Shown here piece by piece: positions 43,801 to 50,309 of a stretch of DNA of 50,309 nucleotides. The stretch is taken from NCBI GenBank assembly GCA_013362805.1, contig JABFVL010000051.1, forward strand, positions 1-50,309, in the 5' to 3' direction. Position numbers and translations under genes: made by a program. The notes beneath the pieces were generated by a model. That model searched no databases. It saw only the letters and a list, made by a program, of their open reading frames with translations, and was not told the DNA's origin. The stretch comes from Mycobacteriales bacterium (GTDB taxonomy: Bacteria; Actinomycetota; Actinomycetes; Mycobacteriales; QHCE01). The stretch's first letter is position 1. Each line of letters opens with the position of its first letter.

Positions 43801-44065
43801 GAGGTTGCACCACTTGATCTGGGCCGGCGTCAACCGGTGGAATGCTTTGTTTTCGTGGCATGCGTGGCGCGGTGGTATTAGCCGATACCAACCCTAGCCC
43901 GGCCCGAACGGCCCGACTCATATTCGCTGTCGTCTCAGCGTCAACTGTCTCGGCGAACGTTTCGATATAGAGGCGAAGGAATTCCGCTACTGTATCGCGC
44001 GGCTCTTCGGAACCGTTTTCGATTACACGGCGTTTAAGTCCGGCGAAGAAAGCATTCTTATCCAC
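40889..44065 (-). CDS. Second giant multi-HTH protein with a tandem C-terminal domain
   Basis: A 1058-residue soluble protein. Four XRE-like helical modules are visible at about residues 116-180 (ISEDRLAAAMDVNHKTARALTANI), 220-290, 383-450 and 478-545 (LAPGTLARAIRCPERNFPKYRKGTMTP). The C-terminal 470 residues hold two diverged copies of one domain: ~588-737 beginning WVSVYLTTVAHEL and ending FELLTVDGVYWLLDV..FDTLAAAGNWVSHVV, and ~861-1014 beginning RVIVCLTTVPPEM and ending FELLHVGDEEIVVGLD..AVATACVEFVKRH. I know no name for this domain. It has no catalytic motif or membrane segment. It starts at a GTG with no ribosome-binding site. It resembles the 1364-residue protein in design but does not share the DUF5753-like end. 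Confidence 0.78.
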   Translation of the reverse strand: MDKNAFFAGLKRRVIENGSEEPRDTVAEFLRLYIETFAETVDAETTANMSRAVRAGLGLVSANTTAPRMPRKQSIPPVDAGPDQVVQPRTTQRQRNPNFDELPRHIFDEERDQSYPHFLEAFVRHLYVHRISEDRLAAAMDVNHKTARALTANIHDPESETVALACRAVGFSASESEAVAAGALRYRARFAEFAKDAAQHKMFFPIRPPRHRQLRDTDEARFLLRQHIWENYNHDSEFARKARVKYQYVGRFLLGTRRCTTRDVTEMFQTAGAEPEFLAEVLEVLRNEGWLTGTGVRISGDTLTASADQHLREFTAEYRKLYAQDVTKAELDDVFARRLDELFHTQIQQELSDEVAGSILIGRRRVPRFPEFHEPLNDIEPFRVALPSYLQQNDLSIYQFCVSAGIGIDSYNGFAHGDGLWTAPVLDRVLDVLRVDDRTRAVVTEALSEMDATRVRHNQREYHGTLDNAEPLARTKPYALLTEIFQDAEAWERRNNLAPGTLARAIRCPERNFPKYRKGTMTPTLATVRELLEILAPPQQRQREVIELAATTQPTRAASEVIEPHEGPVWEYLPPGQEEALIAGASEWVSVYLTTVAHELKADSEFGRGLTVAEEARRIGRMRAMNVARPESVRWILSEYTASGLDDIRELSATQQKQRERAINERRRHLASSQQLDVDPIVLAGEDLNLPPGVPMNFELLTVDGVYWLLDVAGGKATQIAHFDTLAAAGNWVSHVVEHGAIPEPARVSKQATPLESVSTESRDEQQMTTEVDLPPTPNGAVADNDDGHAADMAWAAALADLLEHHPPRDEPANQPRTSTGIDTVLPTPGPRAMVSTYDGPDGTAVGASTEASLIVSSDSRVIVCLTTVPPEMMSPMEFSPIATKGWQALPAEQRHALQDRRIKRQEAEEIAPRTSLTCLMTEELRQGVDREYEGNEVFQRHRKNEIRAWQRRAGVEVTPLKPQPSTLEEPIPGCFELLHVGDEEIVVGLDNHVPYRVTDPAVATACVEFVKRHAAEPQVNGPSPKPSEPITAHRNEVHSPGPSIREDVSRPRRRGGR

Positions 44066-44200
44066 GAAGATAAAGTATTTACCGGTGTCCCGGCTTATGG
44101 CGCCACATTAGGTGAAAGTGGTGTGGATCCGTCCACCGTCGGGCGCTATCGAACGAAGTTCACATGATGTGCTGGGCACTTTGGGCTTACCGCGGCAACC

Positions 44201-44232
44201 TGGGATTGATCGCCTTTGCGCGGCCAATCCCA
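44201..44232 (-). terminator. Hairpin terminator of the rhodanese gene
   Basis: TGGGATTG and CAATCCCA form a perfect 8-bp stem with additional GCC/GGC pairing in the 16-nt loop, 20 nt beyond the rhodanese stop and 136 nt before the start of the giant gene. Confidence 0.65.
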
Positions 44233-44251
44233 AGCCCTCGCCACTGCGCGG

Positions 44252-44593
44252 TTAGGCGCCCACGGGTGCTCCAGTGTGGATAGGCAGCCCAGCTTCTAGC
44301 CAATCTTGGATGCCTTCCCGATATTTGCGCACGTTTGTGTACCCGAGCCGCTCGAGTTTGCTTGCTACTTGTTCGCTATTCGGGCAGGCCTCGTTGGCGC
44401 AGTAGGTGACGATTGCTGCTTCTGTGTCGGGAAGTAGCTCGGCAGCTTGAGTTGTCACGTCGGCGGGTTTTAACGGGATCGCGCCGGGGAGATGCTGTTG
44501 TTCGTAGTAGGTACCGCCCAGCGCGTCAACGACTGTCACGTCGTCCCTGTCGATGAGTTTGTGGAGTTCGTCGCGGGTAATTAATGCCGTCAC
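44252..44593 (-). CDS. Single-domain rhodanese (sulfurtransferase)
   Basis: A 113-residue protein covering one rhodanese domain. The active-site Cys (Cys65 with this start) is in VTYCANEACPNS, preceded by the GAIPLKP substrate-loop motif. A second Cys five residues later in the active-site loop is unusual. The GTG at 44593 with GAGGTGA upstream is preferred to the GTG three codons earlier, which would overlap its own ribosome-binding site. It moves sulfane sulfur in the cytoplasm. It is divergent from a TetR gene and shares its palindromic promoter. Confidence 0.85.
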   Translation of the reverse strand: MTALITRDELHKLIDRDDVTVVDALGGTYYEQQHLPGAIPLKPADVTTQAAELLPDTEAAIVTYCANEACPNSEQVASKLERLGYTNVRKYREGIQDWLEAGLPIHTGAPVGA

Positions 44594-44614
44594 GTTCGTC
44601 ACCTCGATTTATTT

Positions 44615-44666
44615 GGACTATAGTCCGTTTATGTGAACGCTCAACACATTAACGGACCGCAGTCCG
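44615..44666. promoter_or_regulatory. Two GGAC-N4-GTCC operators between rhodanese and TetR genes
   Basis: GGACTATAGTCC (44615-44626) is a perfect palindrome in the 30-nt divergent gap and contains TATAGT on both strands, a plausible -10 in each direction. CGGAC-CGCA-GTCCG (44653-44666) repeats the same half-sites just inside the TetR gene. Both are natural sites for this TetR protein. The forward -10 is 8 nt from the GTG, so the TetR mRNA may be leaderless. Confidence 0.68.
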
Positions 44667-45289
44667 GATCGTCAAGAGTAAGTCTAGAGCTGCTGAGGTC
44701 CCAGCCGCCGAAAGAACGTTCGGATGCGGCGCGAAATCGAACCAAAATATTGACCGTTGCTGCTGAACTCTTTGCGCGAGACGGAGTGGACGGCGTATCG
44801 ATGGATGCCATCGCGGTGGCGGCCGAGGTAGGAAAGGGCACCTTGTTCCGCCGGTTCGGCGATAAAGCGGGCCTAGCGGTAGCTCTGTTGGACGCGAAAG
44901 AAAGTGAACTCCAACAACAAATTCTTTCCACAAAGCCGCCACTTGGACGTAGCGCTACCGCAACGCCCGAAATCCGACTACGTGCCTTCTACTCCGCATA
45001 TCTCGACTATGTTTTCGATCATCTTTCGCTAGTGCGGATGTCTGAAACGGCAAGCGTGGGAGCCCGCTACCGGATCGGCGCCTATCGGTTCTGGCATCGG
45101 CACACCGCGATCCTTATTCAGGAAATCGCTCCCAACGTCGACGCCGAAGCATTGGCACACACGCTATTGGCCGCACTAGCGGCGGAACATCTGACCGCGA
45201 TGGTCGACGAAGTTGGCGAAGAACGGACGAGGTCAGCGATCCACGTCGCGCTTGATGCGCACATCACAGCGCTGCGAAATAACACGTGA
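44633..45289 (+). CDS. TetR family transcriptional regulator
   Basis: A 218-residue repressor. After an N-terminal extension of about 30 residues the HTH reads AAELFARDGVDGVSMDAIAVAAEVGKGTLFRRFGDKAGL, followed by an all-helical ligand domain. The GTG start has no ribosome-binding site and lies 8 nt after TATAGT, consistent with a leaderless transcript. It probably represses itself and the divergent rhodanese gene. Confidence 0.88.
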   Translation: MNAQHINGPQSGSSRVSLELLRSQPPKERSDAARNRTKILTVAAELFARDGVDGVSMDAIAVAAEVGKGTLFRRFGDKAGLAVALLDAKESELQQQILSTKPPLGRSATATPEIRLRAFYSAYLDYVFDHLSLVRMSETASVGARYRIGAYRFWHRHTAILIQEIAPNVDAEALAHTLLAALAAEHLTAMVDEVGEERTRSAIHVALDAHITALRNNT

Positions 45290-45371
45290 TAGCTGGCCAG
45301 GCTCAGACCACTGAGTCGTTTTTCGCTCGCCCGAATATTTTGTCCACCCCTCGGAGCGTTTGGAGGTCGGA

Positions 45372-45689
45372 GTGCCCAACAGCGACGTAGCTCGGCGTGC
45401 CGAACCGCTGTGTCCCTTATGTGGTGCGGCTTTAACATCGTGTCGCATGCCGCGGCGACGACCAGAGTTGTGGTGGCGGTGCGGTGCATGTTCTTGGCTT
45501 GGTTTCCAACGTGACGGCGCGGCTGCCCTCGCTCAGATGATGCCCTTGCACGGGGATGCCGCGGATTGCTTCTTTTGTGGGGAGAAGGGAACCAACGTCG
45601 CGTCAGATATTTGGCGTGAGCCAAACGGTGAGCGCCGCGATTGGGTGGTGTGTCTAGCCTGCGGTCGAAGTAATCCGCGGCGCGTTTAG
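45372..45689 (+). CDS. Small double zinc-ribbon protein
   Basis: A 105-residue protein with four Cys pairs: CPLC, CGAC, CFFC and CLAC, enough for two zinc ribbons. There is no other domain and I cannot assign a function; such proteins bind DNA, RNA or partner proteins. The GTG is chosen because GGAGG lies five bases upstream. Its TAG stop overlaps the TAA stop of the convergent permease gene. Confidence 0.72.
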   Translation: MPNSDVARRAEPLCPLCGAALTSCRMPRRRPELWWRCGACSWLGFQRDGAAALAQMMPLHGDAADCFFCGEKGTNVASDIWREPNGERRDWVVCLACGRSNPRRV

Positions 45690-46960
45690 GGTTTGCGAGC
45701 GGCAGTAATACGGCGGGCGCCGTAGACCGCAATGCCTGCAAACAACACCGTGACGCCGATGAGTATGGAGGCTAGCGGGAGGGTGAAAGCCAAGGTAAGA
45801 CAGCCGGCCATTCCTACTGCGGGGATGAGCCGGTGGGGGCGTCCCTCGGCTGCGCTAAGTGTCCAGGCCGAAGCATTAGCGATCGCGTAGTAGACCAATA
45901 CTCCAAATGATGAAAACCCGATTGCTTCCCGTATGTCCGTGGTTGCCGCGAGCACGGCCGCTACCGTGCCGACGACGAGCTCGGCGCGGTGAGGCACCTT
46001 GAAGTGGGGATGGACGGCGGACAGAAAATGCGGAAGGTGCCTATCACGGGACATTGCCAAAACTGTGCGGGAAACTCCGAGAAGTAGGGCCAGCAGTGAG
46101 CTGAGTGCGGCCAGCGTTGCTCCGATGCGAACGAGGGGAACGAGCCAGTCGACGCCGGCTACCCGCGCGGCATCCGAGAGCGGTGCCGTAGCTTGGCTCA
46201 ATCGCTCCGGGCCGAGCACCATCAACACTGCGATAGCAACGACTGCGTACAAAACTAGCGTGATGCCCAATGCGAGCGGGATCGCTTTCGGGATCGTGCG
46301 CTTAGGGTTTTGCAATTCCTCACCCAAAGTGGCAATACGGGCGTATCCGGCGAAGGCGAAAAACAGCAGCCCTGCTGCTTGCAAGACACCGAAAATCGTG
46401 GCATCGGCGCCAATGTCAAGCCGGTCAAAAGCCGCCGTCCCGGTGGTAAAAAATGCGATTGTCGCCGCCGCGAGAATTGTGATGACCACCGAGATAATCA
46501 CCCGGGTCAGCAGCGCTGACTTCGCCACTCCGACGTAGTTCACCACCGTGAGAGCCATCACCGAGATCGCCGCCATGACATGGGCGTGGTCGGGCCAGGC
46601 ATACAAGCCGATGGTGAGCGCTATTGCCGCGCAAGAAGCAGTCTTGCCGACCACGAATCCCCAGCCGGCCAGGTAGCCCCAGAAATCGCCGAGCCGTATC
46701 CGCCCGTAGACGTAGGTGCCACCGGATGTCGGGTAAAGGGCGGCGAGTCGGGCGGAGGAAGTGGCGTTGCAGTAGGCAACAAGAGCGGCTAGACCCAGCC
46801 CAATCAGTAGTCCAGAGCCCGCTGCGCGCGCGGCCGGTGCGAGTGCAACAAAGATGCCCGCACCGATCATCGACCCGAGCCCGATCATTACGGCATCAGC
46901 AACGCCGAGCCCACGCCGCAACTCGTCCGGGACGCTTTCTTCGGGCGGTTGTTCACTCAT
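45686..46960 (-). CDS. APC family amino acid permease
   Basis: A 424-residue protein with about 12 membrane helices. It opens with the APC signature GLGSMIGAGIFVALAPAA and has the second-repeat helix FFAFAGYARIATLGEELQNPKRTIPKAI, typical of amino acid/polyamine permeases of the cationic-transporter and YfnA type. The ATG eight codons inside the longest frame is preferred, but the ribosome-binding site is weak. The substrate is unknown. The last 4 nt overlap the convergent zinc-ribbon gene. Confidence 0.9.
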   Translation of the reverse strand: MSEQPPEESVPDELRRGLGVADAVMIGLGSMIGAGIFVALAPAARAAGSGLLIGLGLAALVAYCNATSSARLAALYPTSGGTYVYGRIRLGDFWGYLAGWGFVVGKTASCAAIALTIGLYAWPDHAHVMAAISVMALTVVNYVGVAKSALLTRVIISVVITILAAATIAFFTTGTAAFDRLDIGADATIFGVLQAAGLLFFAFAGYARIATLGEELQNPKRTIPKAIPLALGITLVLYAVVAIAVLMVLGPERLSQATAPLSDAARVAGVDWLVPLVRIGATLAALSSLLALLLGVSRTVLAMSRDRHLPHFLSAVHPHFKVPHRAELVVGTVAAVLAATTDIREAIGFSSFGVLVYYAIANASAWTLSAAEGRPHRLIPAVGMAGCLTLAFTLPLASILIGVTVLFAGIAVYGARRITAARKP

Positions 46961-47253
46961 CGCGCGCTCGCGGATATGGTGCACAAATTACTCACCCTTA
47001 GCTGGACGACAATATGTCACTTCGTCGTAGACAAAGCCGTGTGCAAGATCTTGATTTGGTGCAGTTGGTGAAGAAGTCCGAATTACTTCGGGTGAATTCC
47101 GTCCGAACCCCTTCGCCTTATATGGTCACCTACTCGCATTTCCATATTCAAAATGTGTGAATCGCAAGAATCACATGAGAAACGTGCTTCACAATAGTCA
47201 TTTTATGTTGGGGTTGGAGTAATTGCTGAACTTCGCTGTGTCATTGTGAAAAA

Positions 47254-48006
47254 GTGTCGAACCATGTTTCTAAAGATGATCCAGCCTTGCTAATGCGCTT
47301 ATTTGATGTTGGCCGCATGTATGGCGCCAGCTTTATTTTTATCATCGTGGCCATCACTAGTTTCGTAGTCGCTAGCCTGCTTTCAATGTCCTCATCGAGC
47401 GCGACATCCTCCTCAGTAGATGCGCAGCGCGATGATCGGAAAACAGAAATTTTATCGAAAGCCCCGAGTTCTTCGCCTACTCAAGACGATGAGTTCGACA
47501 CCACTCCTAGAGCTGAACCTTTGGCTTTTCCCATTCCTGAAGCGGTCCCAGACGCGGTTCCCGCTCCCGAAGCGGCCGCCGCTGAACCCGCTCCAGAAGC
47601 TGTCCCAGCTCCTGAACCTGCTCCTCTTTGGATCATTCCCACCACCGGTTTCATTAGCTCAACATACGGATACCGTCCCGATTTTCACGGTGGGCTGGAT
47701 CTTGCCGCGCCAGAGGGAACCCCGGTGTTCGCCGCCAGCACTGGTGTCGTCCAATTCGCGGGGATGGACAGTGGGGGTTACGGCAACTTAGTCATCCTTG
47801 ATCACGGCAACGGGATCGTGACGTATTACGGCCACAACTCCGTCTTGACCGTCCAAGTGGGGCAAACAGTGAACGTTGGAGATCAGATCGCCGAGATGGG
47901 CAGCACCGGCGACTCCACTGGGCCTCACTTGCACTTCGAAGTGCGCATTGACGATACCCAAATAGATCCGCTTCAATTTCTTAGAGAACAACTTGTGGCC
48001 ATTTAG
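47254..48006 (+). CDS. Membrane-anchored M23 family metallopeptidase
   Basis: A 250-residue cell-wall endopeptidase. A membrane helix at about residues 25-45 is followed by a Ser/Asp-rich stretch, then a linker of repeated Pro-Glu-Ala-Val units (about 90-125), then a LytM/M23 domain. The zinc ligands are in FHGGLDLAAP (HxxxD) and HLHFEV, with the second catalytic His in YYGHNSVL. It should cleave peptidoglycan cross-links outside the membrane; the Pro-rich linker probably spans part of the wall. The GTG start has no clear ribosome-binding site; an in-frame ATG 13 codons later is an alternative. Confidence 0.88.
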   Translation: MSNHVSKDDPALLMRLFDVGRMYGASFIFIIVAITSFVVASLLSMSSSSATSSSVDAQRDDRKTEILSKAPSSSPTQDDEFDTTPRAEPLAFPIPEAVPDAVPAPEAAAAEPAPEAVPAPEPAPLWIIPTTGFISSTYGYRPDFHGGLDLAAPEGTPVFAASTGVVQFAGMDSGGYGNLVILDHGNGIVTYYGHNSVLTVQVGQTVNVGDQIAEMGSTGDSTGPHLHFEVRIDDTQIDPLQFLREQLVAI

Positions 48007-48150
48007 CTTCCCGCTACCACATTCGCGGCTGGAGTGACCAAGATTGACTTCGACGCTAAGAGGCATGTCTTTGAGTGCGACGGCACCCTAACGGCTTTTC
48101 CGGAGTGGACAACCAGTGCCGGTGATCTATTGTTTCGAGGCAAATAGCTG

Positions 48151-48223
48151 GATATTCGGAGAATATCGTTGGGGCCTTTGCGATAAGTTTGTTGTTTAAG
48201 CTCTACCTGTTCGCAAAGGCCCC
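48151..48223. terminator. Two consecutive hairpins between convergent M23 and SH3-like genes
   Basis: GATATTC-GGA-GAATATC (48151-48167) is followed by a perfect 13-bp stem, arms 48171-48183 and 48211-48223, with a 27-nt loop. They lie between the convergent stops at 48006 and 48297 and probably terminate both transcripts. The long loop of the second hairpin is unusual. Confidence 0.6.
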
Positions 48224-48296
48224 GGGCATATTATTTCGCAGCTGTTCCGACAGAAATTTTCAACTAAATGCGCGCTGGGTTGACCCAATTTTAGAT

Positions 48297-48683
48297 TCAA
48301 TAAATGCAGGCGACCGGGGCGTAACCCGTCCACGAGCCAGGGGCGTCATACACGATCCGGTACGCGTCCATGTATATGTCGGTGCCGCAATCTTTGGGTA
48401 TGACATTGGCTCCCTTAACTGAAGTGGGGCCCACCTTGTATTCCACCCCGACGACGATATGACCCGCGATCGGCGAAGTGAGATCAGGACGCACGTGAAG
48501 CGGGACACTGAACCGAGCCACCGCCGTATCTTGCTCTTGAACAGCATTGTGGGCTGAACTGATCCGAACCCCGTCTTCAGCAGAGCTTGCCACCGCTGGA
48601 GCGCTCAGACCCAGCACGAGTCCGCTAAGCGTGATCGCGGCTACCGCGCTGGTTTTTATGCGATGTTTGAGTGAGATCTTCAT
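48297..48683 (-). CDS. Small secreted SH3-like protein
   Basis: A 128-residue exported protein. The signal peptide (KISLKHRIKTSAVAAITLSGLVLGLSAPAVASS) is followed by a domain whose VPLHVRPDLTSPIAGHIVVGVEYKV pattern matches the start of bacterial SH3 (SH3_3-like) wall-binding domains. Two Cys near the C-terminus could form a disulfide. AGGGAG precedes the ATG; the longer upstream frame is not used. No enzyme domain is attached, so it may be a wall-binding or secreted effector-like protein. Confidence 0.75.
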   Translation of the reverse strand: MKISLKHRIKTSAVAAITLSGLVLGLSAPAVASSAEDGVRISSAHNAVQEQDTAVARFSVPLHVRPDLTSPIAGHIVVGVEYKVGPTSVKGANVIPKDCGTDIYMDAYRIVYDAPGSWTGYAPVACIY

Positions 48684-48998
48684 GTAGACGCTCCCTAAAC
48701 CTCTTACACCGGCAATGTCGGTGTCTTGAGCTGATCTGACTCCACCAGTTTTCCTCGCTTCATGAGCGAATTCGTCCTGCTTCGTGACGATATTCCGGGT
48801 CCTCCCAGCGGAGGATCTACCCGCCAGCCTGATTCGGCCTGGGACTCCTGAAGCTGTCGCGGGCCCCAAAGCAACGGTGAAATGGCTGGTTACACTACGG
48901 CGCTGTTCGCCTTATGAGCGCCGGAAGGGCAACACTCGTCGCGGCGGATGAGGTGTTCTGTTGAGTGTTTATGGAGGTGTCAGCTGGGATTCGGCCTG
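48684..48998 (-). ncRNA. Structured leader or terminator region upstream of the SH3-like gene
   Basis: Between the TetR stop and the SH3-like gene lie 315 nt with marked pairing potential: CGGGT/ACCCG around TCCTCC-CAGC-GGAGGA (48796-48822) and other short stems. Read in the gene direction it contains GGGAGGACCCGG and, near the gene, GTCAG...GGTGTAAGAGG. This loosely recalls ydaO (c-di-AMP) leaders, which precede actinobacterial wall genes, but the conserved core is incomplete. It may equally be the TetR terminator. Confidence 0.25.
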
Positions 48999-49607
48999 TC
49001 ACGCCCCGTGTTCTGCGACTGGCGGCGGATGGGGCAGTGGGTGCGCACCTTCTGGGCGTAGGCCGTCGAAGATAATGGCGAGGTAGCGCTGCCACAAATC
49101 AGGTGAGGCGTCCGGTACATAGCTGGCCACATAGTTAGGCGCGCACATCAACAGAATGATGTCGGCTCCAGCAATGTCAGCCCGCACGGCGCCGCGCTCA
49201 CGGGCCCGATCGACAAGCCTATTCACGGTATGGAACATCTGCGCGCGAACTTTGCCGACCTCCGAGTTCAGTTCACCGGCTTCCTGCAGAAACGATAGGT
49301 CGAGTTGCTGCCGCTGGCGCGCGGCAATCGTGAGGAATTCCAGGAGTGCCGCGCCTGCGTCAGCCTCATGAAGCAGTCTTTCCCCGGCCGTGTTGAGGGC
49401 GTCGATTCGGTCAAGGACGATCGCGGCGAGCAGGTCATCTTTCGTGGCGAAGTGACGAAAGACGGTGCCCTTTCCCACGCCGGCTCGGCGGGCAATGTCA
49501 GCGATCGAGGCGTCGAGTCCATGCCGGGCGAACTCTTCGGCAGCCGCAGCCAATAGCAACTGCCGGTTTCGAGCTGCGTCGGCGCGTAGTGGGCGGGTTG
49601 AGGTCAC
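48999..49607 (-). CDS. TetR family transcriptional regulator
   Basis: A 202-residue repressor with the HTH LLAAAAEEFARHGLDASIADIARRAGVGKGTVFRHFATKDDLL and an all-helical ligand domain, ending in a Pro/His-rich tail. It starts at a GTG. It is divergent from a quinone-oxidoreductase-like gene whose promoter carries two TGACC-N4-GGTCCG dyads, its probable targets. Regulators in this arrangement usually respond to reactive electrophiles or quinones. Confidence 0.9.
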   Translation of the reverse strand: MTSTRPLRADAARNRQLLLAAAAEEFARHGLDASIADIARRAGVGKGTVFRHFATKDDLLAAIVLDRIDALNTAGERLLHEADAGAALLEFLTIAARQRQQLDLSFLQEAGELNSEVGKVRAQMFHTVNRLVDRARERGAVRADIAGADIILLMCAPNYVASYVPDASPDLWQRYLAIIFDGLRPEGAHPLPHPPPVAEHGA

Positions 49608-49625
49608 CGCACAACTTTAGCAAGT

Positions 49626-49681
49626 TGACCGCAGGGTCCGTTTATTGCTAGGTTGGCCTCCAAACATGACCACGCGGTCCG
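49626..49681. promoter_or_regulatory. Two TGACC-N4-GGTCCG operators between TetR and quinone oxidoreductase genes
   Basis: TGACC-GCAG-GGTCCG (49626-49640) and TGACC-ACGC-GGTCCG (49667-49681) are two copies of one dyad whose centres are 41 bp apart, about four helical turns, within the 89-nt divergent gap. The second lies just before the GGAGG ribosome-binding site of the oxidoreductase. They are strong candidates for co-operative binding of the divergent TetR protein. Confidence 0.72.
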
Positions 49682-49696
49682 CTTTTGGAGGAAAGC

Positions 49697-50309
49697 ATGA
49701 AAGCAGTTGTAGCGAACGAATACGGGCCACCCGAGCGGTACACGGTGGCAGACGTGCCCGTGCCTCGCCCCGGCCCGGGACAGATCCAGGTTCGGATCAC
49801 CGCCGCTTCGATCAACCCTGCGGAAATTCGGTTACCCAGTGGTGCTTTCCGTGACGCCGTTCCGCTGGAGTTTCCGCACGTGCTTGGCAACGACTTTGCT
49901 GGCACGGTCAGCGAAGTGGGGGCTGGCGTGACGGATTACCAGGTGGGAGATGAGATCTTCGGTCAGGCGGTGCCTCGAGCGCTGCGGGCGATGGCCGGTG
50001 CGACTCGACCGTCGTTGAGCACCGGATCGCTTGCTGAGTACGCGGTCTTTGAAGCCGACACCCCTTTCTTGGCTCACCGCCCGGCCGGGCTAGGCATCGA
50101 ACAAGCGGCGGCTCTGCCCACCGTCGGCCTCACGGTACGAGCGCTAATGGCCACTGCCAACGTGCAGCCCGATGAAACAGCCCTGGTTATTGGCGCCACC
50201 GGCGGCGTCGGCACTGCGCTAGTTCCACTGCTAGCTGCGGCCAAAGCTCGAGTGATCGCCACAACGACTGCTGCTGATGCCGAAATCCTGCGAGACCTCG
50301 GCGCCAATG
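49697..50309 (+). CDS. Zinc-free MDR (quinone oxidoreductase-like), truncated by the window edge
   Basis: The first 204 residues of a medium-chain dehydrogenase/reductase. The N-terminal catalytic domain (KAVVANEYGPPERY, then LGNDFAGTVSEVGAGV) lacks the zinc ligands of alcohol dehydrogenases, and the cofactor motif VIGATGGVGTALV indicates NADPH, as in quinone oxidoreductases. GGAGG lies six bases before the ATG. The gene runs off the right edge. It is probably controlled by the divergent TetR regulator. Confidence 0.88.
   Translation, partial: MKAVVANEYGPPERYTVADVPVPRPGPGQIQVRITAASINPAEIRLPSGAFRDAVPLEFPHVLGNDFAGTVSEVGAGVTDYQVGDEIFGQAVPRALRAMAGATRPSLSTGSLAEYAVFEADTPFLAHRPAGLGIEQAAALPTVGLTVRALMATANVQPDETALVIGATGGVGTALVPLLAAAKARVIATTTAADAEILRDLGAN

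Noticed and set aside
45118..45741. A 207-codon reverse frame under the TetR and zinc-ribbon genes
   Set aside because: It is antisense to two well-supported genes and also overlaps the permease end.
1..50309. CRISPR array, tRNA or rRNA genes, prophage
   Set aside because: No regularly spaced repeats, tRNA-like cloverleaf with a typical T-loop, rRNA sequence or phage structural gene was seen by eye; a tool scan could still find a small RNA gene.

Overview
The window reads as chromosomal DNA of an actinomycete (high-GC Gram-positive). Supporting signs are a twin-arginine lipoprotein, a HisKA_3/NarL two-component pair beside an FtsX-type ABC exporter, an XRE protein ending in a DUF5753-like domain, an IS30-like HTH fused to a GbsR/MarR domain next to a DUF4097 gene, DUF2267, many GTG/TTG starts, leaderless-looking promoters and I-shaped terminators without U-tracts. 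Base composition looks moderate for the phylum, so a lower-GC lineage such as Glycomycetales is possible, but that is a guess. I saw no rRNA, tRNA, CRISPR array, intact transposase or phage module.

Layout. 0-8.3 kb: a large protein cut by the left edge (reverse strand, transglutaminase-like end), an exported intradiol-dioxygenase-like lipoprotein, two Gfo/Idh/MocA dehydrogenases, an MFS carrier, and a divergent glyoxalase/LysR pair. 8.3-13.5 kb: an FtsX-like ABC exporter divergent from a histidine kinase/response regulator pair, with a cluster of CATCC/GGATG inverted repeats between them. 13.5-17.8 kb: a compact reverse-strand operon KAS III - ACP - FabF-type KAS - acyl-CoA-oxidase-like enzyme, with no ketoreductase or dehydratase. 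18.4-25.7 kb: secreted hydrolase with AraC regulator, an unknown protein, a MerR/MFS pair, a small membrane protein and a fused ABC exporter.

25.7-45 kb is the accessory-looking core. It holds two giant multi-HTH proteins (1364 and 1058 aa); the first ends in a DUF5753-like domain, the second in two copies of an unrecognised domain. Around them lie a membrane-anchored unknown protein, the IS30-HTH/GbsR - DUF4097 pair with repeated GCAAC boxes, an SDR-TetR operon with a leaderless promoter, a membrane-anchored subtilase, a DUF5829-like protein, DUF2267, and an AT-rich cassette of an unknown protein translationally coupled to a VAO-type flavoenzyme. 44-50.3 kb: rhodanese/TetR, a zinc-ribbon protein, an APC permease, an M23 endopeptidase, a secreted SH3-like protein behind a structured leader, and a TetR/quinone-oxidoreductase pair cut by the right edge.

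The recurring theme is a local regulator divergent from its target with a readable palindrome between them. The best candidates for something undescribed are the two giant multi-HTH proteins, followed by the reductase-less KAS/ACP/oxidase operon and the unknown-protein/flavoenzyme cassette.
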